In this document: positions 34,756-43,631 of the stretch, piece after piece
Numbering within the stretch: the first letter of the stretch is position 1
Layout of the letters: every line of letters begins with the position of its first letter
Source of the DNA: Ruminococcus sp.
GTDB taxonomy: Bacteria > Bacillota > Clostridia > Oscillospirales > Ruminococcaceae
Reading direction: 5' to 3'
DNA: 64,000 bases
Assembly (NCBI GenBank): GCA_016290875.1
Contig: JAEEVL010000012.1
Location: forward strand, 1-64,000
The notes under the pieces: model-generated
Database searches by the model: none
The model's input: the letters and a program-made list of their open reading frames with translations, nothing else
What the model was told of the DNA's origin: nothing
Position numbers and translations under genes: made by a program

Positions 34756-37700
34756 TCAGAATTCCTTGACAGCTTTTTCATTGTTAGGTCTCCATATGAG
34801 GAAGTCGCGGAGCTCAAGCGGTCTTGCATAGTAATAACCCTGGAAGCTCTGTATATTGTAATGATGAAGTATATCTATCATGCCTTCAGTCTCAATACCC
34901 TCGACGCAGACTTTAGCGCCGAATGTAGAAGCAACTCCGGCGAAATACTTGATAAGCTCGCGCTCTTTTTCGTCCTCTTCTATCCTGAGAACGAAACTCC
35001 TGTCTATCTTGATAGTATCGAACGGCAGGTTCTTGACGAGTCCGATAGACGAGAATCCTGTTCCGAAATCATCGAGAGCTATCTGTATGCCATGTCCGCG
35101 AAGGTTGATTATCACGTTCTTCAGCAGATACATATCAAGCAGTCGGCAGCGCTCTGTTATCTCCATACAGAGATGTTCCGGCGGGAAGCCCTCTTCCTTG
35201 AGCGTTCTGAGGACCATGTCCACAAAGTCCGGCTTTTCAAGCTGAGTATATGAAAGGTTTACGTTGATCACGAAGTCCGGATTGTCCTCCATAATGAGCT
35301 TTGCACCGTTGATAGCCGTTCTCAGTATCCACTGACCGAGATCACAGAACAGCGGATCCTTTTCAAGGATAGGTATAAAGTGATCGGGCGGCACCATACC
35401 GTATTCATCGTTTTTCCATCTGAGAAGAGCTTCCGCACCGATAAGTCGTTCCGAAACCGCATCAACGACAGGCTGATAGAGCAGATAGAAGCCCTTGTAG
35501 TTCTGCATGATAGAAGCACGGATAGCGTATATCTTTTCAAGACGCTCTCTGTTGCTGCCGGTGATATTGTTGTAGAATTCAACGAGCTCGCCCTGTCTGC
35601 GGAGCTTTGATTCGCTGTAAGCAAAATTCAGGCAGGCATATACAGTCTGATAGTCAATGTCGTAATTTGTAACATTGAGCATACCTGCACTGAGGTCGAG
35701 TATGACCATTTTCTCATCGATAGAGAATCCTTTTCTGAAATGCTCACGGAGTTCGTCATACATTCGTCTTATCTCCTCCGGAGTACGGCGTTTGCTGATT
35801 ATGGCGAACTTTGTTCCGTCGAGACGGTAAGCGTTTCCGGAGCTGCCTATATTCTCGAACAGGTATCTGCCGAACCGCTGGAGTATAAGGTTTCCGAACT
35901 GATAGCCGTAGACCTCGTTGATGTCTGAGAATTTGTTTATGACTATCATAACGACCTTGAGGTCGGCGTGTTTCAGCATATTAGTCTGAAGGTCTTCAAA
36001 GAAGCCGTACTGGTTCCTCAGGCCTGTGAGCGAATCTATGTTGCCATGTATTCCGTGATTTCGGATAACACCGCCGAAGTATTCCGGCTTGCCGTTCTCA
36101 TCTCTGAGAACTATTCCGCGGCAGGTGCAGACATCATAGCTGCCGTCGGGTTTGACTGCACGGTACTGCACATCATGAGACGAAGCATTGCCGGTGAAAA
36201 TATCATTGATAGCGCTGCGGTATATCTCTCTGTCTTCCGGATGTATGTGCTCTTCCCAAACAGCTCCGGCACCGTACATATACTCAGAGGGAAGGTCGAA
36301 GCACTCAACACAGGCTTTTGACCACCTTGAATAATCATATTCCATATCACAAAGGTACACATAAGAACCCTCTGAAACGAGTTCAAGCGCATCATACAGA
36401 TGAGACAGCTTTGCTGCTCTTTCCTTGGGAATACGGACGTGATCAAGATTATCCTCGTCGAATGTCATCTTCTTGAGGAACGACTTGTTCTCATACATAC
36501 GATTGTCTGCACGGTCGAACACAGCCGAGAACTTCTTATCATGCTGCGGCTCATACACAGCTATTCCGGATGCAAGAACAGGACCTTCGCCATGTTTGAG
36601 GTTGTCATAGACCTGATCGCGCAGTCTGTCCATAAGATTTTCTTTGTTATGGTAGTCGCTGCTGTTCAGAAAAGCTACGAATTCATCTCCGCCTATACGG
36701 AAAACGGGACTGTGGGTAAACACGTTGCAGACAAGTCGGCTCGCAGCACGAAGCAGCTCATCACCTGCCTGATGTCCCTTGGTATCATTTGTATATTTAA
36801 GATCGTTGAGGTCACATACGACGATCGCAAACGGGAGATAGTCCTCGCCGTTGTCAAGTTTATTCTGTATATTGGCTTCAAGCTCGCAGAAAGCGTTCTT
36901 GTTCTTGACACCTGTCAGTTCGTCACGCCTTGCAAGTTCATTCGCCATATTCAGAGCTCTTGTGTTTTCTTTTTCTTTTTTGACCTCATCGTCGATATTC
37001 TCAACACCGAGGATATAATGCGAACCGCTTCCGGAACACATCGCTGTCAGACGTGTGTAGCTCGGACGTCCTTTTATCATGAGTCTGTAATCAAGCGAGA
37101 ACTGCTTTTTGCTTTCAAATGTTGTTATAAGGTAGTCTTCATTGAGCATGGAGAGAACTCTTGTCCTGTCCTCGGGGTGAACGACTTTATTGCAGTTTTT
37201 CTTGACATCTCCGAAGAAATCAATACCTTTTTCCTGTATATCAAGACTACCGTAGATGCTGTTAGCGTTGTATTCCGCATATCTGCCGGTATCACGCTCA
37301 ACGTAATAGATAATGTCATAGTGTGAGGCAAGGCTCTCGGCTATTTGATTGTATGTAGTGCGTTCTATCGCAGTTTTTGCTGCTTCCTGACGCTCCCTGA
37401 CTTCTTTGTCCACATTGATGACGCCGAGAATGAAGTAATCATCGACATCGCTCAGACCTCTGATAAGGCGCAGGGTATGATACACAGGCTTCCCGTCGAT
37501 CATAAGGCGGTATTCGATGCTCTTCATCGTTCCCTTTTTCATCATAGCTAGGAGGTTATCCTTTTTCATATCCTGCATAAAGATATGCTTATCCTCCTCA
37601 TATATCACCTTATCAGCATCACGGACGAGGTTCTTGAAAAAGTCATCTCCGCCCTGCTCGATATGGAGAGAATGAAATTCCGGATCGCTGGAATACCACT

Positions 37701-37797
37701 GATATTCATTTGTAACGGCGTTGACATAATATACACTTGTATAGTCTACAAGAAGTGCTTCAGCTATTTTAAAGAAAACATTGCTACCATCATTCAT
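34756..37797 (-). CDS. Cytoplasmic PAS-GGDEF-PAS-GGDEF-EAL c-di-GMP protein
   Basis: A 1013-residue soluble protein. Two related PAS-like domains (about 10-130 and 150-275, both with YYV..T and Y-R-L-M-I..G.P motifs) precede an intact diguanylate cyclase domain (GGDEF at 369-373). A PAS_3 domain (about 450-560, EEHIHPEDREIYRSAIND) and a second GGDEF domain with degenerate DGTKF follow. The EAL domain (about 755-1000) keeps all metal and catalytic residues: EALLRW, NVNLS, MEITER, DDFGTGFSSI, KIDRSF, VEGIET and QGYYYARP. It could both make and degrade c-di-GMP depending on PAS input. There are no membrane segments. Confidence 0.93.
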   Translation of the reverse strand: MNDGSNVFFKIAEALLVDYTSVYYVNAVTNEYQWYSSDPEFHSLHIEQGGDDFFKNLVRDADKVIYEEDKHIFMQDMKKDNLLAMMKKGTMKSIEYRLMIDGKPVYHTLRLIRGLSDVDDYFILGVINVDKEVRERQEAAKTAIERTTYNQIAESLASHYDIIYYVERDTGRYAEYNANSIYGSLDIQEKGIDFFGDVKKNCNKVVHPEDRTRVLSMLNEDYLITTFESKKQFSLDYRLMIKGRPSYTRLTAMCSGSGSHYILGVENIDDEVKKEKENTRALNMANELARRDELTGVKNKNAFCELEANIQNKLDNGEDYLPFAIVVCDLNDLKYTNDTKGHQAGDELLRAASRLVCNVFTHSPVFRIGGDEFVAFLNSSDYHNKENLMDRLRDQVYDNLKHGEGPVLASGIAVYEPQHDKKFSAVFDRADNRMYENKSFLKKMTFDEDNLDHVRIPKERAAKLSHLYDALELVSEGSYVYLCDMEYDYSRWSKACVECFDLPSEYMYGAGAVWEEHIHPEDREIYRSAINDIFTGNASSHDVQYRAVKPDGSYDVCTCRGIVLRDENGKPEYFGGVIRNHGIHGNIDSLTGLRNQYGFFEDLQTNMLKHADLKVVMIVINKFSDINEVYGYQFGNLILQRFGRYLFENIGSSGNAYRLDGTKFAIISKRRTPEEIRRMYDELREHFRKGFSIDEKMVILDLSAGMLNVTNYDIDYQTVYACLNFAYSESKLRRQGELVEFYNNITGSNRERLEKIYAIRASIMQNYKGFYLLYQPVVDAVSERLIGAEALLRWKNDEYGMVPPDHFIPILEKDPLFCDLGQWILRTAINGAKLIMEDNPDFVINVNLSYTQLEKPDFVDMVLRTLKEEGFPPEHLCMEITERCRLLDMYLLKNVIINLRGHGIQIALDDFGTGFSSIGLVKNLPFDTIKIDRSFVLRIEEDEKERELIKYFAGVASTFGAKVCVEGIETEGMIDILHHYNIQSFQGYYYARPLELRDFLIWRPNNEKAVKEF

Positions 37798-37831
37798 TTT
37801 TTCAATCCCTCCATTTTACTGGTATATCTCT

Positions 37832-37860
37832 ATTATACTACGTTTTCAAGCAGTTGTCAA
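37832..37860 (-). promoter_or_regulatory. Promoter of the PAS-GGDEF-EAL gene
   Basis: -35 TTGACA (37855-37860), 17-bp spacer, -10 TATAAT (37832-37837) on the minus strand. Confidence 0.8.
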
Positions 37861-37973
37861 TGTTTGATAAATAATTGTTCGATGTATAGAAATAATTGTT
37901 TTCTTTCTATATAAATTGTAGAGAAAATCACCGTTCGCAACATAAATTGAGAAAAATATTCACAGAATATCAA

Positions 37974-38002
37974 TTGATTATTCATTCTTTAAGTGATATA
38001 AT
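37974..38002 (+). promoter_or_regulatory. Promoter of the membrane diguanylate cyclase gene
   Basis: -35 TTGATT (37974-37979), 17-bp spacer, -10 TATAAT (37997-38002). Confidence 0.7.
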
Positions 38003-38065
38003 AAAATATATATGTAACCTGTTTCAGCTATCAGATATCTACCGGCAGCAAAGGAGGGAGACATT

Positions 38066-39079
38066 TTGAAGAGCAACGACGTAAAAAAGACTGCATTTTT
38101 AGTAAACGCTGTTATTCTCACTCTCGTCTTCGGACTTATGGGCTTCTTTATCATGTGCGATGCTGATTTCCTGACATATTTCAGCATTCCCACAGCAGCA
38201 GTATATGTTTTCGGTTTCTTCCTAATAAGCAGGGACAAGCTTGACATCTATGTGTGGATGGTCTACTTCTGGCTAACACTCTATATGGGCGTCACGACGC
38301 TCTTTCTCGGCTACGGATACGGCTTCCACCTGTACTGCTTTTCAATGATACCGGTAATGTTCGTTACAGAGTATCTCTCTTACAAGCTGCACAGGCGCAG
38401 CATGAAAGCGATGACGGTAAGCTATATCATAGCAGCGTCATACATACTCTGTACCGGCTATGTGGCATATTTCGGCCCATTGTATGAAAGAGACCAGAAG
38501 TATGCAGCGTTTTTCTGGATATTCAACGCCCTGATAGTTTTCAGTTTTCTGATATACTACACCAACTATATGATAAAGGCAGTAATACTCTCCGAAGAAA
38601 AGCTTATCGAAGCCGCTCATATCGACCGGCTCACAGGTCTGTACAACAGACACTATATGCTCGACAGGCTGAATTCCCTGCCTGCTGACGAAAAGCAAAG
38701 TCTCATAGCTATGGCTGACATTGATAACTTCAAGCATATCAATGACACCTACGGCCATAACGGCGGAGATGAAGTGCTGAAAATAATCGCTCAGAAACTC
38801 CGCTCTGAGTGCAAAGGCTGCGAAACAGCGAGATGGGGCGGTGAAGAGTTCCTGATACTTTCAGAAGAACCGCTCCCGGACGGAAAAGCTATGCTCGAAT
38901 CTCTCCGCAGGAGCGTGGAAAGCGAGACAGTAAGCTTTGAGGGAGAGGAAATAACAGTCACCATAACGATAGGCATGGCTGTAAGAGATATTGACCAGGA
39001 AGTAGAAAAATGGATACAATCCGCCGACAACAAACTGTATTTCGGCAAAAACAGCGGAAAGAACAGAGTCATAGACTAA
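38066..39079 (+). CDS. Membrane-bound diguanylate cyclase
   Basis: A 337-residue protein starting at TTG with GGAGGG 5-7 nt upstream. Residues about 8-175 form six hydrophobic helices in an MHYT-free, 5-6TM sensor. The C-terminal GGDEF domain (about 185-337) begins IDRLTGLYNRHYMLDRL, has MADIDNFKHINDTYGHNGGD and an active-site loop WGGEEFLIL. Synthesis of c-di-GMP from two GTP is expected. An inhibitory RxxD site is not clear at the usual place. The gene is transcribed divergently from the PAS-GGDEF-EAL gene. Confidence 0.92.
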   Translation: MKSNDVKKTAFLVNAVILTLVFGLMGFFIMCDADFLTYFSIPTAAVYVFGFFLISRDKLDIYVWMVYFWLTLYMGVTTLFLGYGYGFHLYCFSMIPVMFVTEYLSYKLHRRSMKAMTVSYIIAASYILCTGYVAYFGPLYERDQKYAAFFWIFNALIVFSFLIYYTNYMIKAVILSEEKLIEAAHIDRLTGLYNRHYMLDRLNSLPADEKQSLIAMADIDNFKHINDTYGHNGGDEVLKIIAQKLRSECKGCETARWGGEEFLILSEEPLPDGKAMLESLRRSVESETVSFEGEEITVTITIGMAVRDIDQEVEKWIQSADNKLYFGKNSGKNRVID

Positions 39080-39102
39080 ATGATACAAGAAGGAGTGAAC
39101 GG

Positions 39103-39138
39103 ATGATGCTGCGAGATAGCTCCTCGGTGCAGTTTTAA
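39103..39138 (+). CDS. 11-residue leader peptide
   Basis: The ATG is preceded by AAGGAG at a spacing of 7, one of the best ribosome binding sites in the area, yet it encodes only MMLRDSSSVQF before TAA. Codons 7-10 overlap the 5' arm of two alternative hairpins (39123-39130 and 39126-39133). A ribosome on or stalled within this peptide would therefore decide which hairpin forms. No drug- or amino-acid-specific run is obvious except three serines. Confidence 0.5.
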   Translation: MMLRDSSSVQF

Positions 39139-39190
39139 AACCTGATAACAGAACGCACCGAGTATACTGATGTTATCAGTTGACTGCACC
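39123..39190 (+). ncRNA. Mutually exclusive hairpins upstream of methyltransferase
   Basis: Structure 1 pairs CTCGGTGC (39123-39130) with GCACCGAG (39155-39162). Structure 2 pairs GGTGCAGT (39126-39133) with ACTGCACC (39183-39190) and, nested inside, CTGATAACA (39142-39150) with TGTTATCAG (39171-39179). The two share 39126-39130 so they exclude each other. All three stems are perfect. The region lies between the leader peptide and the methyltransferase gene, as in translation-attenuation leaders. Confidence 0.55.
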
Positions 39191-39232
39191 TTTAATTCCG
39201 AATAAATAACCAATAATAAAGGAGTAGTTATT

Positions 39233-39997
39233 ATGAACACAGAAGAATTAAGAAAAATATGGGAAAACGAAGAGAAAAAGGCAAGAATAAACGGATGGGA
39301 TTTCAGTTATATCGAAGGACGTTTCAGCTCCGGCGATGATAAACTCCCGTGGGATATGACCGATGTTATAAACAGATATCGCCGCAGCACCGACAGACTG
39401 CTTGACATAGACACAGGCGGCGGCGAGTTCCTGCTAAGTCTTGGTCACCCGTACAGTCTTACAAGCGCTACCGAGGGTTATCCGCCGAATGTTGAGCTCT
39501 GCCGTAAAAAATTAGGCGGTCTCGGTATTGATTTCAGAGCTATGACAGACTATTCTGCTATGCCGTTCCCGGACGCTTCGTTTGATATCGTCACAGATCG
39601 GCACGGAAGCTACGATATCAGCGAAATATTCCGCGTTCTCAGACCGGGCGGTGTTTTCATCACACAGCAGGTCGGTCAGGACAACGACCGCGAGCTTGTT
39701 GAAAAGCTGCTTCGGGAAGTTCCTTGTCCTTATCCTGGACATGATCTGAAAAAACTGGAGCGCGAACTGAAGAATTCAGGGTTTTCGCTGCTTGAAAGTG
39801 ACGAAATTCACCGCAGAATAAGCTTTTACGACACAGGAGCTTTAGTGTGGTTCGCAAGGATAATCGAATGGGAATTCATCGGATTTTCAGTAGAAAAATG
39901 TTTTGAGCAGCTGCTGGCAGCCGAAAAGGAAATACAACAGACCGGTTCAGTTAACGGCAGGATACACAGATTCTACGCCGCTGCCCGCAAACCGTAA
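39233..39997 (+). CDS. Class I SAM-dependent methyltransferase
   Basis: A 254-residue methyltransferase of the type 11 group. The Rossmann core begins LLDIDTGGGEFLLSLG (about residue 54, the glycine-rich SAM loop), followed by PPNVELCRKKLGGLG, MPFPDASFDIVTDRHGSYD (about 112-130) and VLRPGGVFITQQVG. The final third (about 160-250) is a helical substrate cap. Small-molecule or rRNA substrates are both possible; the close relatives I can recall are annotated only generally. The attenuator-like leader suggests inducible expression, as with some resistance methyltransferases, but there is no direct evidence for resistance. Confidence 0.85.
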   Translation: MNTEELRKIWENEEKKARINGWDFSYIEGRFSSGDDKLPWDMTDVINRYRRSTDRLLDIDTGGGEFLLSLGHPYSLTSATEGYPPNVELCRKKLGGLGIDFRAMTDYSAMPFPDASFDIVTDRHGSYDISEIFRVLRPGGVFITQQVGQDNDRELVEKLLREVPCPYPGHDLKKLERELKNSGFSLLESDEIHRRISFYDTGALVWFARIIEWEFIGFSVEKCFEQLLAAEKEIQQTGSVNGRIHRFYAAARKP

Positions 39998-40016
39998 AAA
40001 CTATACAAACACCATC

Positions 40017-40041
40017 CCCCGGGCATACGCCCGGGGATTTT
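40017..40041 (+). terminator. Terminator of the methyltransferase gene
   Basis: CCCCGGGC-ATAC-GCCCGGGG followed by ATTTTT. Confidence 0.9.
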
Positions 40042-40077
40042 TATGTTTACACACTCTAACAGCGTTCATCTCTGCCA

Positions 40078-40106
40078 TTGACAGAGCGCTGACTTTGTGA
40101 TAAAAT
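40078..40106 (+). promoter_or_regulatory. Promoter of the PIG-L deacetylase gene
   Basis: -35 TTGACA (40078-40083), 17-bp spacer, -10 TAAAAT (40101-40106). Confidence 0.75.
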
Positions 40107-40144
40107 TAATATATCAATTAATGACCGTGACAGGAGCTGTTACT

Positions 40145-40870
40145 ATGCAAAAATCTACAAAGATAAAAATACCGATATTCATTGTCTGCTTCGTTCTCAT
40201 GTTCCTGAGCGTTATCGCAGGCTATTCATACAGTACATTCCGCGTTCCGCAGCTGACCGACAAACAGCTTGAAAACAGGAACATCGACAAAGCCGACAAA
40301 CTAATGATAGTTGCCCACCCAGACGACGACGTCCTCTGGGGCGGTGCTCACCTGATGGAAGGCGGATACTTCGTGGTAGTAGTCACAAATGCCAACAACG
40401 CCGTCCGTAAGCAGGAATACGACAAAATGCTCGAGAAGAGCGGCAACAACGGCATTATCCTCAGCTACCCGGACAAGTCTTACGGCAAAAAGGACAGCTG
40501 GAAGCACAACAAGGACGGCATAAAGAAAGACCTCGAAAAGATAATCAATTACAAGCACTGGGATCTCATCGTAACCCACAACCCCGAAGGCGAGTATGGT
40601 CATATCCACCACAAAATGACAAACGGCTTTGTTACTGACATCTACAAAGCAAACAAGGAGAAGCTCGATACCAGCCTTTATTACTTCGGAAAATACTATC
40701 CCAAGACAAAGATAGGTGACGTTGACTCCTCTATCCCATATATTTCCGATGAACAGCTTAAATACAAGGAAGACCTCCTTACAGTTTATAAATCGCAGTC
40801 AAAGACGATAGATATGTTCTCACATATGAATCGTCACGAAGAATGGGTTCTCTGTGAGGACTGGAAATAA
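40145..40870 (+). CDS. Membrane-anchored PIG-L/LmbE-type deacetylase
   Basis: A 241-residue protein with an N-terminal membrane anchor (about 8-28) and an extracellular PIG-L domain. The zinc motif AHPDDDVLWGG (about residues 58-68) and the second zinc-binding His in EGEYGHIHHKM are intact, so it should be an active N-deacetylase. PIG-L enzymes act on N-acetylglucosaminyl lipids or polysaccharides. Start 40145 has AGGAG 8 nt upstream and is preferred to 40097, which lies inside the promoter. Surface exposure suggests it works on cell-wall or exopolysaccharide amino sugars. Confidence 0.88.
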   Translation: MQKSTKIKIPIFIVCFVLMFLSVIAGYSYSTFRVPQLTDKQLENRNIDKADKLMIVAHPDDDVLWGGAHLMEGGYFVVVVTNANNAVRKQEYDKMLEKSGNNGIILSYPDKSYGKKDSWKHNKDGIKKDLEKIINYKHWDLIVTHNPEGEYGHIHHKMTNGFVTDIYKANKEKLDTSLYYFGKYYPKTKIGDVDSSIPYISDEQLKYKEDLLTVYKSQSKTIDMFSHMNRHEEWVLCEDWK

Positions 40871-40882
40871 CCGCAAAAATAA

Positions 40883-40913
40883 AACCTCAGAACAGTTAAT
40901 CTGCTCTGAGGTT
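40883..40913. terminator. Bidirectional terminator between convergent genes
   Basis: AACCTCAGA/TCTGAGGTT with inner CAG/CTG pairs, flanked by ATTTTTA on the plus side and TTTTATTTTT on the minus side. Confidence 0.8.
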
Positions 40914-40917
40914 ATTT

Positions 40918-43098
40918 TTATTCATACTGTTTTGATACTTTAAGCTGTCCGGAGCTTATCTTCTCCTTCATCTCATTATAAGGCACAGGCTTGCTGAAAT
41001 AATAGCCCTGTACTTTATGGCAGCCTATCTCAACAAGGAACTCAAACTGTTCCTTTGTCTCGACACCCTCTGTAAGCGAGGTCATTCCAAGTCTCTGAGT
41101 GAGATCAACGATGTTCTCAAGTATGGTTTTGGTCTTTTCGTTGTTTCCGAAGCCGTTAAGGAACTTCATATCAATCTTCAGAACATCGAACTGATAGTCC
41201 TTGAGGACATTGAGCGACGAGTAGCCGCTTCCGAAATCATCGAGCCATATACTGTAACCAGCATTTCTGAGACGCTTCATAGCGTTATGAAGGAAATTCT
41301 GCTGCTCTGTAAGAGCACTCTCAGTTATCTCGACATCAAGATAGTTCTTAGGAACGTTGTATTTCTCAGCCATCTTTGTAAGAATGCCGACTATATCGCA
41401 GAGCTCAAAGTCAAGGCGCGAGAAATTGAGTGATACAGGTACAAAAGGCTCGTTATTGTCACGGGCATGGCGATAGTCGCTGCACACAAGTTCTATCATA
41501 CACTGGTCGAGCTTGTGTATCTGACGGTATTCCTCGAGGACAGCGATAAACGTTCCGGGAGAAATAAGTCCGTACTTTGGATCCTGCCACCTTGCAAGAG
41601 CTTCAAAACCTATAACCGAGCTGTCCAATGTTGATATGACAGGCTGGTAGAAGACTTTGATATAGCCGTCCTGTATTGCATTGTCGATGTTATTGACGAT
41701 GTACTGCCTGAGAGTAAAGCGTTTCTCAAGATCTTCATCGTAAAGACAGTACGCAACATCGTAGTGCTTCTTTATGCTGTTGCAAGCAAAACGCGCTCTG
41801 TCACAGGCAAGGCTTATATCGTCATTTTTCATAGGCTTGTAGGCGCCGCATTTAAGCGTCAGCTGCACTTCACCCTGAAGATCCTTTATGTATTCGGAAA
41901 GCTGACTTATCGTCTCCAAAGAGCCTTCCTCCCTGGTGAGGACTACAAAATGGTCATCGGAGTATCTTGCAGTTAAGGAGTTGCTGAACAGCTCACTGAG
42001 ATGCTTTGCAAACTTTATCAGAAGGTCGTTGCCCTCATAGAAGCCGTACTTATCGTTATATGACTTGAAGTTCTCTATGTCAAAGAAAAGTATTACGGCG
42101 CTGTCGGTATCAGTTGTGACATAATTGAGGAGCTTCTCGCCCTCTGTACGGAAATACACCATATTGTGTATACCTGTCATTTCGTCCTCGACTGATATAC
42201 GTGTAAGGTGAGCGTTCATCTTTTCGAGATTCTCGTCCTTCTGCGCCTGTGAGAGCGTCTTGTTGTAGTTCGCTATACAGAACAGCATAGTCGAGAGCCA
42301 CATAGTGAAACCGTTTATCTTTATGCCGTCACCGAGACCGGGCTTGACGTTCGTAAAGTCCACAACGCCCTTGAACTTGCCTACTGTGCTGAGGTCTATC
42401 ATCTGACTTATGCGGTAATAGAATATCAGGTAAGACGATGTGAGGACAAAGAAGCCCCACACGGGCTTCCACACAAGCAGGCAGACAACGAACAGTTCCA
42501 TAGTTAGGAACGCAAGCATCTGTTCGCCCTTTTCATAGCCGTTTACAGATATGTATATGCCGAAGTTGATACATACAAAGGAGAATACATACATAACTCC
42601 GAGACTGTAACGCTTGCGTTCCTTGCCGTTTGCAAGGAGTATGAACGAATATACTATCATCGCTATGGCAGATGATAGAAGTATCACATAGTTTATGAGT
42701 TCCGGTGACTTTTTGCCGCTTCCCGGAAAATCAACAAGCATCTTTACCTCAAACACCGCGACAGCCGCACACATTGCTATGACCGCTGTCGCAAGCCATC
42801 GCTGCTTCCGCATATTGAACAGCGCTCTGAGTGCAAACAGCAGCATAAGTATGCCGGAACCAAGAAGCAGGAAGTAGTTCGAGAAATACTTCTCCGTAAG
42901 TACCCAAACCTGACTTTGAAGATGTTTCTGATATATCAGCTTTATCATACGCAGTATCATCCACGTTTCAAGAACGATAACCACAACTGACATATATATA
43001 CTCGCACGCATATTTGTCGCGTAGAAATAATCCCTCACATATTTTGTCTGCTTTTCCACTCCAAGGTATCTCTTGATACTATTCTTCACGCCGCTCAC
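40918..43098 (-). CDS. Membrane c-di-GMP phosphodiesterase (degenerate GGDEF plus EAL)
   Basis: A 726-residue protein. An N-terminal membrane region (about 25-285) has about seven to eight hydrophobic segments. The GGDEF domain (about 305-455) has a ruined active site (SDDHF instead of GGDEF). The EAL domain (about 470-715) is complete: GFEALARW, SLNFSRLDFE, VEITESAL, DDFGSGYSSL, LKIDMKFL, TEGVETKEQF and QGYYFSKP. The GGDEF part probably regulates by GTP binding, and the enzyme should hydrolyse c-di-GMP. Its C-terminus faces the PIG-L gene across a shared terminator. Confidence 0.92.
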   Translation of the reverse strand: MSGVKNSIKRYLGVEKQTKYVRDYFYATNMRASIYMSVVVIVLETWMILRMIKLIYQKHLQSQVWVLTEKYFSNYFLLLGSGILMLLFALRALFNMRKQRWLATAVIAMCAAVAVFEVKMLVDFPGSGKKSPELINYVILLSSAIAMIVYSFILLANGKERKRYSLGVMYVFSFVCINFGIYISVNGYEKGEQMLAFLTMELFVVCLLVWKPVWGFFVLTSSYLIFYYRISQMIDLSTVGKFKGVVDFTNVKPGLGDGIKINGFTMWLSTMLFCIANYNKTLSQAQKDENLEKMNAHLTRISVEDEMTGIHNMVYFRTEGEKLLNYVTTDTDSAVILFFDIENFKSYNDKYGFYEGNDLLIKFAKHLSELFSNSLTARYSDDHFVVLTREEGSLETISQLSEYIKDLQGEVQLTLKCGAYKPMKNDDISLACDRARFACNSIKKHYDVAYCLYDEDLEKRFTLRQYIVNNIDNAIQDGYIKVFYQPVISTLDSSVIGFEALARWQDPKYGLISPGTFIAVLEEYRQIHKLDQCMIELVCSDYRHARDNNEPFVPVSLNFSRLDFELCDIVGILTKMAEKYNVPKNYLDVEITESALTEQQNFLHNAMKRLRNAGYSIWLDDFGSGYSSLNVLKDYQFDVLKIDMKFLNGFGNNEKTKTILENIVDLTQRLGMTSLTEGVETKEQFEFLVEIGCHKVQGYYFSKPVPYNEMKEKISSGQLKVSKQYE

Positions 43099-43163
43099 CT
43101 CTCTTCACAATTCTTTCTCATCCCATCACACCATTAATAAACATTAATAGATTTACAATATAA

Positions 43164-43192
43164 TTATAGCAAAATACACTATTTTTGTCAAT
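43164..43192 (-). promoter_or_regulatory. Promoter of the membrane phosphodiesterase gene
   Basis: -35 TTGACA (43187-43192), 17-bp spacer, -10 TATAAT (43164-43169) on the minus strand. Confidence 0.8.
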
Positions 43193-43226
43193 AATCAATT
43201 GTTAATTATGTGTGAACAATGCAAAA

Positions 43227-43251
43227 GGACGCCCTGCAAAATCGGGCGTCC
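43227..43251 (-). terminator. Terminator of the TSCPD gene
   Basis: GGACGCCC/GGGCGTCC stem with a 9-nt loop, followed on the minus strand by TTTTGCATT. Confidence 0.8.
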
Positions 43252-43281
43252 CGTTATAACAATCTTAACAGAGATAGTGTA

Positions 43282-43533
43282 TCAGAATTCCTCATAGGCT
43301 GCGCGTACAGCAAGGCAGAGCTGATCTGCACAGGAAGTAGGACGGCTTCCGCAGGTATTGCCCTTGAGCTTAGCCTCTATCTGCTCAACAGTCCAGCCGT
43401 CAACAAGCTTTGCTATTGCTTTGAGATTACCGTTGCAGCCTCCGTGAAACTTGATGTTTGTGATAACATCATCCTCTATGTGAAAGCTTATCTGCTTTGC
43501 ACAGACCATTTCTGTATCATAAGTATAATCCAT
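43282..43533 (-). CDS. TSCPD domain protein (TIGR03905 type)
   Basis: An 83-residue stand-alone TSCPD protein, related to the zinc-binding C-terminal tail of class II ribonucleotide reductases. Typical features are VCAKQISFHIEDDVITNIKF, GGCNGNLKAIAKLVDG and the closing RPTSCADQLCLAV, with cysteines of the name-giving T-S-C-x-D motif. Start 43533 is chosen for AAGGAGGTC about 7 nt upstream. The frame is open 12 codons further but without a ribosome binding site. Function of stand-alone members is not established. Confidence 0.85.
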   Translation of the reverse strand: MDYTYDTEMVCAKQISFHIEDDVITNIKFHGGCNGNLKAIAKLVDGWTVEQIEAKLKGNTCGSRPTSCADQLCLAVRAAYEEF

Positions 43534-43631
43534 GATTTTTGACCTCCTTGAATATTCCGGCAGGTTCATACCTGCTTAATCACACAATCTCTCCTGATGA
43601 ATATAATGTAGTATACAAAGGAGGGATACAT

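Noticed and set aside
36400..37326. 308-codon plus-strand open frame
   Set aside because: It lies wholly inside the well-supported GGDEF-EAL gene on the other strand, has no ribosome binding site, and its translation looks like the complement of that gene.
43561..43631. Sigma-E promoter of spoVM
   Set aside because: CATACAAT-like hexamers occur (CACACAAT, TATACAAA) but none has a -35 at the right distance, so it was not called.
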